From Piper betle (Eukaryota; Streptophyta; Magnoliopsida; Piperales; Piperaceae): a stretch of 64,000 bases of DNA. The DNA is taken from NCBI GenBank assembly GCA_033002965.1, contig JAURVB010014839.1, positions 1-64,000 of the forward strand. The letters run 5' to 3'. The notes below the pieces were generated by a model. That model was not told where the DNA came from and did no database searches. It saw only the letters and a program-made list of their open reading frames with translations. Every line of letters begins with the position of its first letter. Position 1 is the stretch's first letter. Of this stretch, positions 45,761 to 55,800 are shown piece after piece. The translations under genes were made by a program, and so were the position numbers.

Positions 45761-46135
45761 ATGGCTTCTTTGCCCTCCCTAAACCTCCTCAACCTCCCTC
45801 CCCACCACCGCCCCCTCGCCAAGACCAGCTTCCCGGCGGCCACTACCCCCGTCAGCCGAGAAAGGCCGTTGTGGAGAGTAGGGGCGGTGAAGTACGAGGG
45901 GACGCAGAAGAGGGAGAGGATGCTGTCGGAGATGATCGAGAGGAAGATAGGGGAGGCGTGGAAGGTGTGCGAGGGAAACGACGCGTCGGACGAGTGCAGG
46001 GTGGCGTGGGACGAGGTGGAAGAGGTGAGCCGGGCCAAGGCCGTTCTCCGGAGGAGGTTGGAGAAGGAGGATCCTCTCGAGTCGTTTTGCAGAGAGAACC
46101 CAGAAACCGACGAGTGCCGGATCTACGAAGACTAG
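45761..46135 (+). CDS. CP12: CP12, Calvin-cycle regulator (CP12-3 type)
   Basis: This small, largely disordered chloroplast stroma protein bridges GAPDH and phosphoribulokinase into an inactive complex when its disulfides form in the dark. It is a single exon of 124 residues. Residues 1 to about 40 are Ser/Pro/Arg-rich and look like a transit peptide. The conserved AWDEVEE motif is at 82-88. Both redox Cys pairs are present (C70/C79 and C110/C119), and the C terminus CRENPETDECRIYED is the GAPDH-binding signature. The sequence KYEGTQKRERMLSEMIE resembles CP12-3 more than CP12-1/2. The frame is intact. The usual thioredoxin-linked light/dark control is inferred from the family. Confidence 0.96.
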   Translation: MASLPSLNLLNLPPHHRPLAKTSFPAATTPVSRERPLWRVGAVKYEGTQKRERMLSEMIERKIGEAWKVCEGNDASDECRVAWDEVEEVSRAKAVLRRRLEKEDPLESFCRENPETDECRIYED

Positions 46136-47169
46136 ACCTAGACTAGAAGCGCTTGTGTCGTTGAATTTTCTTCACAAATGGTTGAAGCACTACAAATCAA
46201 ATGGTCATGTAAATGATAGATGATAAATGTAGTTAAAATAGCTAGCCTACTAGTTGTTTGATGTGTTTTGTTCTCGGCGGTTGTGTAATTAAGCAGCTTG
46301 TATTAGGGTTCAACTACGGAACTATTGTTTTGTTACCGATTATCATCTTCGATTAATATATGCAAAACTGTAGTAATATATGGTCGAAAGTGGCAGTGCT
46401 GCTGATAATGTTCTTGTTCAACAACATTATTTTGTGCTGGATGCGAGGAGCAAAATAAACGAAAAGCATTTTTGGCAATACAAAGTCGCAAAATATTCCG
46501 AATTGCACAAAACAAAGTCAGTAGCAGAGTGTTATGAATCGACGCTCAGAATGAAAAGGACTTTAATAGAGATGAACGAATCTGGTAGGTCATCGATCTA
46601 GTGAACTCTTTTGATGGAATCCCATCACTGCGCCGGTAATAACCCAAAAAAATAATATTGAAAAAAAGAATGAAACGTAAGTTCGATGGGTAAATTGCGT
46701 AGAGAACATTCAGAATGAGTAGGAGGTATTTTTTCCAATCATTCAAACAAATCGGAAGAAAAAGTTTGCTTCATCACCATGCTCTCCATAATCAACCAAA
46801 ATAAAACAACACTAAAAAGAAAAAAATCTAAAATCAAACGAGGGGTTTAAAATCCCAAAAGACCCATCAGAAAGAAAGGATTATAGCTTCAACATGAACA
46901 CGACGAGCGTGTCTCAGACGACCGTCGTGAGAATATCAAATCCACTGTCATCCCGCGGTGTCAACTCACACATCCCAAATCAGGATCCAAAACATAGAAC
47001 AAACCGAAAAGATCAAAACTTTGAAACAAAGAAAGCATTTTTTAATTCTCAGAACCAAAGATTTCCTCCTCACACCCAGAACTTCAACGCCCAAGGGCGG
47101 GACGCCCTACTTGTGCTTTTAAACGGAGAACGAGGAATTAGGGTTAGGGTTTTGGGAGACCGACCCGAG
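46136..47169. other. CP12 3' region and an unassigned promoter-like region
   Basis: The CP12 3' UTR is followed by DNA without coding homology. From about 46860 the composition becomes more balanced and leads into a telo-box. A hairpin with cacgacg/cgtcgtg arms sits at about 46900-46932. Confidence 0.4.
47138..47153. promoter_or_regulatory. Telo-box (two TTAGGG-type units)
   Basis: The sequence ttagggttagggtttt matches the plant telo-box (AAACCCTA on the other strand), a motif found in promoters and leaders of growth-related and translation genes. It lies 17 bases upstream of a possible start codon at 47170. Confidence 0.6.
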
Positions 47170-47226
47170 ATGACCCGTTACGCGGGTTATCGGAGTGAAG
47201 TGCAAATGATCATGGATGCCTGCAAG
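47170..47226 (+). other. Possible first exon of an unrecognised or broken gene
   Basis: The open stretch MTRYAGYRSEVQMIMDACK begins just after the telo-box and ends at AAG followed by GTTAGT, a plausible donor. I do not recognise the protein, and no matching second exon is visible before the foldback element at 47.5 kb. It may be an interrupted gene or chance. Confidence 0.25.
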
Positions 47227-47476
47227 GTTAGTCGGCCATGGCGCAGACGGACGCGGTCAGCATACCAGTTCCATGCAACTTTACCCTGCCACTGTCACGT
47301 TCACCCGAGGTGACCCCATTTGGCGGCCTACCCCGACCGGGCTCATCGCACCTCCGACATCAGTGGTGGCCAGGCCCGGCCGGCAAAAGAGGGGGTAGAA
47401 GATAGTCTTTTTGTTTTCATCAAATCTTAAGCTTAAGGGACAGAAAAATTTTTTTACCCCGTACACACCCATTGAC

Positions 47477-48231
47477 TATATATATATATATATATATATG
47501 GCAGCATTACAGTGCGCTGCCTCATGTGGCCCGTCGGATCTTGATCCGACGGCCCACAATCAAACCACCCACCCACCCCCCACCCACTGTTGGACCAGCC
47601 CGCCAGACCCGCCCGACCCACCCCTCCCGCCCCACGACCGCCTCGCCACACCGCGCACCGCCCGCCGCCGCGCCGCCCTCCCCGCCAGCGGGCGCCCGAC
47701 CCCGCCAACGGCCTCGCCCCTGCCTTCCACCCCCTCCGCCCGCCCGGCCATCGCCTGCCGCCGTGGTCCCCTCCCCAGCCGGCACCGTGGATCCACCGCC
47801 AACCCCCCCCATCTCCGCCACGGCCCGATCCGTGCACCTCCTCCGCCCCCCGCCACCGCCCGTGGTGGCGGAGAGGGGGTGGCGGGGGTGCCAGCCGGGG
47901 GCGGGCAGGGTAGAGGTCGCGCGGATCGGGCCGTGGCGGAGATGGGGAGGGGGGTGGCGGTGGATCCACGGTGCCGACTGGGGGCGGGGACCACGGCAGG
48001 GGCGATGGCCGGGCGGGCGGAGGGGGTGGAGGGCGGGGCCGCCGGCAAGGGCGAGGCTGCGGCCGCGGCAGGAGGTGGTGCGGTCACAGGCGGGAGGTCC
48101 GGTTTGGGCGAGTCGGGCAGGGCAATCGGGTCTCAATTCTGAAAAAATAGGATGAACAAGAGCTGCTGGATTTTAATCCAACGGCTCTCATTCAACAGTG
48201 TATGGTGCGCTGAAAAAACTTACAGCGCACC

Positions 48232-48270
<39 letters not shown>
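47477..48270. mobile_element. GC-rich foldback element flanked by TA microsatellites
   Basis: A 0.73-kb GC-rich insert sits between (TA)n at 47477-47499 and (TA)n from about 48235. Inside is a large inverted repeat (about 47710-47835 with 47920-48058), which itself surrounds a smaller palindrome near 47860. Near the ends are two palindromes, 47528-47555 (ggcccgtcggatc) and 48159-48188 (agagctgctggatt), and a terminal hairpin at 48202-48233 (atggtgcgctg / cagcgcaccat). The open frames seen in most readings are low-complexity Pro/Arg/Gly and not genes. The layout resembles micron-type MITEs that sit in TA repeats. Confidence 0.7.
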
Positions 48271-48479
48271 CCATTTGGTGAAACATGTCCTATATAATAT
48301 TAACATCTATGATTTGAACTCGGTCATAATTTACAATCAATATAATGGACGGACAGGGACTCCAGTTGATATCATTGAGGAGAAAAATGCGTGTGGAAAG
48401 ATTTCATTGAGTTTCAAAGTGCATGACATTGGACAGCTTTTCTAAACTATACATTAACATAAAAACAAGATTTCTGGAA

Positions 48480-49191
48480 TCAAGGAAGGTAGTCGAATTG
48501 GCATGAGCGGTGACCTGACAACACGCATAAGAGAAGTACAAGTTAATCCCCAAGTGCAATCGTTTCCAAGCAAGCAAATGAGGCAAAAAATGCAATATTT
48601 TTATAAGTATCAACAACAATCTGGTTAATTCAATTTGTGGCACTGAGGTGCAGTATAGAAACATGGGTTTGCATGGATGACACAAAAACATTTTAACAAG
48701 CAATAAAAATATGGAATTAAGAAGTTCATGTAATAATATATATCACATATTAGCAAAACTTAGATGAGAATATCATTATCTTACTTGGGTCCAACTCTGT
48801 GACCAAGGCAGCAGCATTGAAGTAGCAAGAACCTCCTTGGTGCTTGTATTTTTGCCAATAGCTATTGAATGCATAGGAAGCATGGTCTCTCACTGTGTTG
48901 GGAAGAAAGCATGGCTGGTTCTTCTGAATCTTTGCTGCAATCTGCACCTCCCTTCCCACAAGCCCAATCCATCGCTTGTTGCAATACATCGTCCGGCGTT
49001 TGCTCGTCGGCGATGCACCATTGCGGCGGAAGCTGCCCATCTTGATTCATTTCAAAAGATAATTAAGAAACCAATTTCGATAAACAGTAGAAAGGAATGT
49101 TTAAAATGTTTGGCTCTCTACCTGCAACCGATGAAACTACAACGCTGAGAAGGACAACCAGTGGCATCATCTTCACCAACGTATACATCAT
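48480..49191 (-). CDS. Small secreted X8-domain (carbohydrate-binding) protein
   Basis: The X8 domain binds beta-1,3-glucan (callose); relatives are Ole e 10-like pollen proteins and plasmodesmal callose-binding proteins. There are three exons: 49191-49122, 49040-48785 and 48514-48480. The protein is about 119 residues: a signal peptide (1-23, hydrophobic VVLLSVVVSSVA), then one X8 domain from W31 with WCIADEQTP, WACGKGGADC, NTVRDHASYAFNSYWQ, GGSCYFN and all six conserved cysteines. There is no GPI-anchor tail, so it is probably released to the wall or apoplast. One extra G near 48930, between ADCSK and IQKNQPC, breaks the frame. Removing it makes all phases close at exactly 120 codons. Confidence 0.9.
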
Positions 49192-51150
49192 TGTATCCTC
49201 TATCAGCTAACCACCCTCTCTCTCTTCAATAAGAACGCAGCCTTCTCTTATTTATGATGATTCACAATCTTAGTTCTACGATATTGTGCATGAAATGTTT
49301 GAAACGCTATCATTTAATTGGGAGCCAAGCTAAGTCATTGGAATGCAATGCTTAGAATATAACATTTATATCATTTCCAGGTTCTTGTGGTCAAGAGTCG
49401 TAACCGCATCGCATATATTGCTTCAAAGTAAAGGAAAACTGCTTAACAGTTTTATACACCTTTTGACGAACATGTTTTCATCATCAAAACATTCTCTTGG
49501 TAAAGTTCTCAAAGGCTAAGTATTCGTTGTTGCTTCTCATAAGAGGAAGGAATAATAACCTACCAGAATGGATTGATCAGAACAAACATTTGCGTCATTA
49601 GACATTTACATAATGTTTTTTTATGGGGTAAAGATTATGCTTACTTTGATTCTCATTTGATATTTTACTTATAGATGCTTGAGTAGAACAAACTATATAT
49701 GCAGCTACTTTGGCCAATAATGTAGATATACTGCTTAGATATTTTACAGTATTGCAAGCGGATAATTTCACCCCGTATAAGTGAATTATCTTCGAGTCCA
49801 AAATAATTAACGTAAACAGTTTAAAAAACATCAAATTTGTCGGTCTCAACCTCAAATAAAAGGATAGGGTTGGCATTAAGAAGGGCATCCGTTAATTTAA
49901 GACCCATAACACTTTTAAAGTATCGGGTAGAAAAAGAAAAAAATTTAAACATCAAGTCATGTATTTACTTAACAACATTATATGTCACAAAATATAATCT
50001 GTAAAAAACAAACAATTTGTTGATTGCTATAACCCTTTACATATCACCAATAGAGATTGGCAGAACAGATTATCACAAAGAATACTGCTATCAAAAAATG
50101 GAATTGTTCTTACAAAGTGGTTTTGAAATGAAAAAGAAGTGGTCCTAATCTCAACTCACCTCTTATTTCCGTAACAAAGAATTATATTACAACAACGAAC
50201 ATCAATTGTGAGAAATGAGACATTATTTACACACTAACAAAGAATATTGCAGATATATTCATTGCTAAGGCTAATCTGCTTGCCAGAACCGCGAATATAT
50301 GAAAACAAAACTTTTATCTTCACAACCTTCAAGCTGTTTAGAAATTGTCCACATCCAAACAAGTGCATCATCTTGCAGTGTCCAGTAATATAATGATTCC
50401 TCTTTACAAGTGCTTGTTGTATCAGCAATCTCTTTTAGCAGATTATCAAGATCACAAGACGCAATCGACTGTTAACAATGATCCAACAAACTGCAGCCAG
50501 GCCAAAACTGCGACCAACTACACAAAAGAAAAAAGGAAAAAATGACAAATTCATTCAGAAATTCGCCTGTTAAACTAGAATAAGCAACTAGCATAAGTGC
50601 ACTGCTGAAAAATCTAGTCTAACACAAACATTGAGACTGGAAGACAAGCAGCTACCCTCACATGAAAAGAAGGGCAAATCTTAAAAGGTTGATTTCATCT
50701 TTAGAATTCACTGCAATATTCCGTCAATCCAATGCCATATTTTAGTTACAGTGTTTTTCTTGAATTATGATAACTAAAGTTTAAACTTACTACAGTCCGA
50801 ATCAGAATACTTGCCAAAACATGCATGACAGTGCTTGCAAAAAGTAACCTAATGGTTTAACAAAAAAAAAACATTGGGGTAGAACATTCCATTGTCATGC
50901 ATCAAAGGACTATCCTAAATTCAAAGCTTTCTTTGAAGGCATAATAACTGTGGAGAAACATCTAGATAAGTTTAAAAATTAAGTAACGAATAAACATGAA
51001 AGTAGGAACTTGAGGAAATTTTCCTAATCCAACTTGAAGAAAAATTAAGTGATGTGAAGAAAAGCTTTCAAGCCACAAAAGAGTAGAAAGAAAAGATAAT
51101 GCTTAACCACATTAAACATTGAAGATATTAATCATTAAAAGCCATGTGAC
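49192..51150. other. Intergenic, 2 kb; X8 gene promoter side
   Basis: A CT-rich leader (ctctctctctt near 49213) precedes the X8 start codon on the other strand. Otherwise the DNA is AT-rich with no coding or repeat signal recognised. Confidence 0.4.
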
Positions 51151-51154
51151 CTCG

Positions 51155-52616
51155 TGATGTAATGTATGACATATATAGTTACCAAGGAATCACTTTTACA
51201 CCACATATTGAAGAAACACTTTTGAATAAATATAAGAGAATATAAGCGGCTAAGGAATGTACTAATTGATTACAGTGTTTTGTTTGCCTATAAAATAAGG
51301 CTTCCTCATTGTATCAAGATATGTTTGAGTTGAAATGAATTAAAAATTGGGTGAGAGCCGTTTATTTATCTTTTGTTACGGGCCAGTAGTTGTTAATTTA
51401 AAATTTTTTATGGCAATTAGCGTCAAATTGGTTATCGGAGCCAAGGTTCTTGATTCCATGTTGTACCTGTCAATCGCCGCTAGTTGTCCTCTCAAGTGTG
51501 CGGCAAATTTTATCTTCCTAACCACTGCATACAATTGTCCCTTCAATTATTTGCAATATCTTTTCCATATTCACCCAACACATTTTGTCTTCCCATCATC
51601 ACAAACGGTCATCCCCTAGATTCGTCAGCAAATTTTTTTCATATTCACCCAAAAATAAAAAGTAGTGTTCTCGTCAATTACTTTCAGTTGTGGCTCCTGA
51701 CTCTCCGGTTTTAACTAGCTCTTGTGCTCCAACCCTCAAGGATTATCAAGGAGCCACTACTACACCACATATTAAAGAGACATTTTTTAATAAATATAAG
51801 AGAATATGAAGAGCTAAAGAATGCATTATTTGATTATAGTATTTTATTTGCTTATAAAATAAGACTTCCTCATTGTATCAAGATATGTTTGAGTTGAAAT
51901 GAATTGAAAATTGGGTGAGAGCCTTTTATTTATCTTTTCTTATGTAAGAGGAGTTAATTCAAAAAATCTTATGGCAATTTGTATCAAATTGGTTATCAGA
52001 GCCTAGGTTCTTGATTCCATGGTGTACTTATCAACTGACACTAGTTGTCCCCTTGACTATACGGTGAATTCTATCTTCCCAACCACAGCAGACAATTGTC
52101 CCCTCGATTGTTTGCAATATCTTTTCCATACTCACCCAACACATTTTGTCTTCCCGTCATCGCAAAGGTTGTCCCCTTGATCCGTCCACAAATCTTTTCC
52201 ATATTCGCTCAAAAATAGTAGTGTTCTCGTCAATTATTTTCAGTCACGGCTCCTTGACTCTCCGGCTTCAACTATCTCTTGTGCTCCTACCCTACAAGAT
52301 AATCTTCCTTCCGAACTCGAAGACGAGTTCTTTTCAAGAAAGGGAGTTTGATGTATGACATCAACAGTTATCAAGGAGTTACTACTACACCACATATCGA
52401 TAAGACACTTTTGAATAAATATAAGAGAATAATGAAGAGCTAAGGAATGTATTAATTGATTTTAGTGTTTTGTTTGCCCATAAAATAAGGCTTCCTCATT
52501 GTATCAAGATACGCTTGAGTTGAAATGAATTGAGAATTGGGCAAGAACCTTTTATTTATCTTTTATTATGTGGTATTAGTTGTTAATTAAGAAAATCTCA
52601 TAGCAGTTTGCATTCA
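51155..52616 (+). mobile_element. TRIM array: LTR-internal-LTR-internal-LTR
   Basis: Three direct repeats, 51155-51425, about 51744-51986 (5' end deleted) and 52349-52616, alternate with two internal segments of about 320-360 bp. Each internal segment starts three bases after the LTR with a primer-binding-like ttggttatc(a/g)gagcc. The second ends in a purine run (caagaaagggagt) directly before the next LTR (TGATGTATGACATC). No protein is encoded. The whole array is flanked by CTCG (51151-51154 and 52617-52620). These are the marks of a terminal-repeat retrotransposon in miniature, expanded by unequal exchange. Confidence 0.85.
52337..52348 (+). other. Polypurine tract of the TRIM
   Basis: The run aagaaagggagt ends immediately upstream of the third LTR, where plus-strand priming is expected. 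Confidence 0.7.
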
Positions 52617-52836
52617 CTCGTTCTCTTTTCTGGAGGTAGCAATATATATGTGAGTTCTAATACAAACACACAAAGATGATGACTTACTTGAAGTGTAAAC
52701 CAAAATTTAAATCAGTAGTTACCTCTCAGTAAAGCCCAAAATGGGCCAATCAAGGAATGGCACAACCGGTTGGTTTGTACTCGTGGGTGTTTTTATGAAA
52801 CTGTAGAGCAAACGCCAGACCTTTGAATAATATACT

Positions 52837-55800
52837 TCACTTATTATCTTCTGCCTCAGAGTCAAAATATGGAGCCACTGCCTTGTATAGCTGCTCTTCA
52901 TCAAAAGGTTTTGAGACATAACCATCCATTCCACATCTAACACATTTCTCATGAGTCGCTTGAATTACGTCAGCTGTCATGGCTAGTATAGGTGTGTGCC
53001 AGTTTCTCCTGCTTTCACCTATTAGTTTTGATGAATCCAAAGATTTCGCTTTCTCATTTGCATCATTTTCTAGCTGACGTATGCACCGAGTAGCTTCAAA
53101 TCTGCAGAAAGTAAGACCACAAGGTCAACAACCAATAGTGCTATGCGCACAAATTAAATATATATATAGATATAAAGAAAGGATAGTAAACTCGTTAATG
53201 CACATCTTTTTAGTCATATTCATTGATTAGATCAGTGTGAAATCCTCAAATGAAAAACCAGTGATAAGGAGAAGCCAAATAATATGCAAAACCAGTGATA
53301 AGGAGAAGCCAAATAATATAGAAAACATTTACAACTACTGATTTCCAATATTAGAAAAAGCATTTTTAGATTTGTTCACACGAACAATTACTTTTCCTTC
53401 TGGAACATTCCATCATAGAACATAACCATGCAGAAAGATCTGATCCCATATTATTCATGTCATCCCTTTACAATATTCTCATTATTTCTTAATTTCTATC
53501 ATTTTTTTTCTATCATACCTATAAACTTAGATTGTTTAGCCACTAGACCCAAAAGTTCAAGCTGTTAGGAAAAGGAACCATTTGATATTTATTTTGACAA
53601 TCTCTATGACTTGTATTTTATGGAAAAAAATTCAAACAATCTAAAAGCAAAAAGGTATCATATGTAAGTCCTGTTTGGCTTTACCCATCCATTTCGGGCA
53701 TCTGAACATCCATAAAGCAGGCATCAAACTCATGTGGAGGCTCTAACATGGACAAAGCACGCTTTCCACTATCTACACAGGTAACATCTGCTCCATATTT
53801 TTTCAAGGCCCCAGCAGCAACCCTTTGGTTAACAATGTTATCATCCACAACCAATATTTTCTTTCCATTCAATAGACTCTGGAGTGTTGATGCATCTTTC
53901 CTAATGTGATTCTTGTTCACCACACCAAGATCATGCTGAATACATGCTGCAATCATGCTTGGTCGTAAAGGCTTCCTTATCACATCAACATACCCCGCCA
54001 TCTTGAATAGGTCAATCTCAGCAGGATTGACAGAGGAGGCCAGCAGAAACAGTTTTGGAAGTTTTTCCAAGGGCATTGGTTTCCCATTTTGATTGTGCTC
54101 TTTAAGTAGATACGGAAATTCCAGTGCAATCTCCTTCTTGAGAGACTCGTTGTCCACAAAAACAATATCCAGAACTTTTGATACACTGATGGAAGGTCAT
54201 TAAACACATGTTAGCCAACACAATCAAGTTAGAAAATGAATAAGGTGGACATGGCTTAAAATGAACTTGGAGAACAAGAGATCATATCACCATTCCCCAC
54301 ATTTTGATTTCAATGGAAGATGATGATGCAATTAGAACTTGCATTGAAGACTAGACTAAGCTATATCGAGACTTGGAACAGACAAAAAAAATGATACACA
54401 CACTAAGTGACTTGGTTTGAAAGAACCTACTTTTGCCTATATAATAGAAGCTAAGGATGAACTTTTGCTTATAAATTCATTTGATTCCATGCTTGTTGCG
54501 GCAAGTTGACTCGGACAACCAGTAGCAATTATACGATCAAAACTTCATCAACTTACAGCTATTTGCCCTATGATAAATGATTTGCACTTAAAACGTCTCA
54601 ATAAGAAATAAAACCTAGAGGGAAACTAAAACTGATTATGAGATCCAACATCAGTTCTCAGTTTTCACATTAGAAAAAAAAATTAGTTAGGTTGGTTCTA
54701 ACTTCTAAAAACAGGCCATGCTGTAACATAATAACATGACAGAATGTTCAGTCTAGTAACAGAAAACTAAACTTTAAGACAAAATCTCATATATTACAAT
54801 TATGGAATATCATCCAACAAAAGAAACAATAGTTCTAGGGGAAATTTTTTCTTATAGCATACGTACCTTGAATTGCTAGCATGGAATATGTATGAAAATG
54901 CAGATGTTGGACTACCAGCAATATCCACTTGCATTCCTAATCTCTTCATATGGTATTTTGTAACTTCAGCCCTAAGGGCCCTTGCATCAACCACCAATGC
55001 TTGCATTCCTTTGAAGTCTGATGCCACTGGATCTGACTGATGCCTTCTTGAGTCCATAGACTCCAAAGAACCTTTAGTGAATACAGCAGTGAATGCAAAC
55101 ACACTACCAACCCCAGGTTCACTGACGAAGCCAATTTCCCCACTCATCAATTCAACTAAACGCTTGCTGATACTCAAGCCTATACCAGTTCCGCCATAAG
55201 TTCGTGATGTAGAACTGTCAGCTTGCATGAATGGCATAAAGATTCTGCTTTGTGCCTCTTTAGGTATGCCAACACCTGTATCCTCCACTGTCACTAATAA
55301 GTTGAACCTGTTGGTATCCTCTACAGAATTTATTGTGTTCAACGAATTAAAGCCCTCCCAACTCTTACACCTATCAACTACAGGGAACCCACTCAAAGTA
55401 TTAAAAGACGTATTTGAGTTACTCTTTGCGACAAGATCTGGATATTGCAATAGCATCATCATCCTCTTTGAATCACTAGGCTCCGAAAAACCTCTGACCT
55501 CCTCCGTCAGATGCACAGAAACAAATATGTGCCCTGTTTTGGTGAACTGCAAAAAGGGTAATTGAAAAAGAAGAAAATGTTCAGTATGTATTCAAGCTTG
55601 ATTCAACAAAAAGAATCAGTTCATCTTTAGTACATGTCAGGTTCTATAGGCAAATATGTGGATGAAAGTTTCACATTAAACAATTGGGTGGCATCAATCC
55701 TGGGCAAATCTGGTTTGTGAAAACCCTCCATTCAACCATATCACTTCTAGATAATTATATTAATGGCAAAGCATAAAGTTTCAAGGATCACTTTTGCATT

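Noticed and set aside
46870..46960. Possible C/D-box snoRNA on the minus strand (TGATG- and CTGA-like motifs next to a telo-box)
   Set aside because: The C box does not match RTGATGA and no closing stem is evident; evidence is too weak to call.
47411..48155. Open frames of up to 243 codons in most reading frames
   Set aside because: Low-complexity Pro/Arg/Gly readings of a GC-rich palindrome; the two strands mirror each other because of the inverted repeat.
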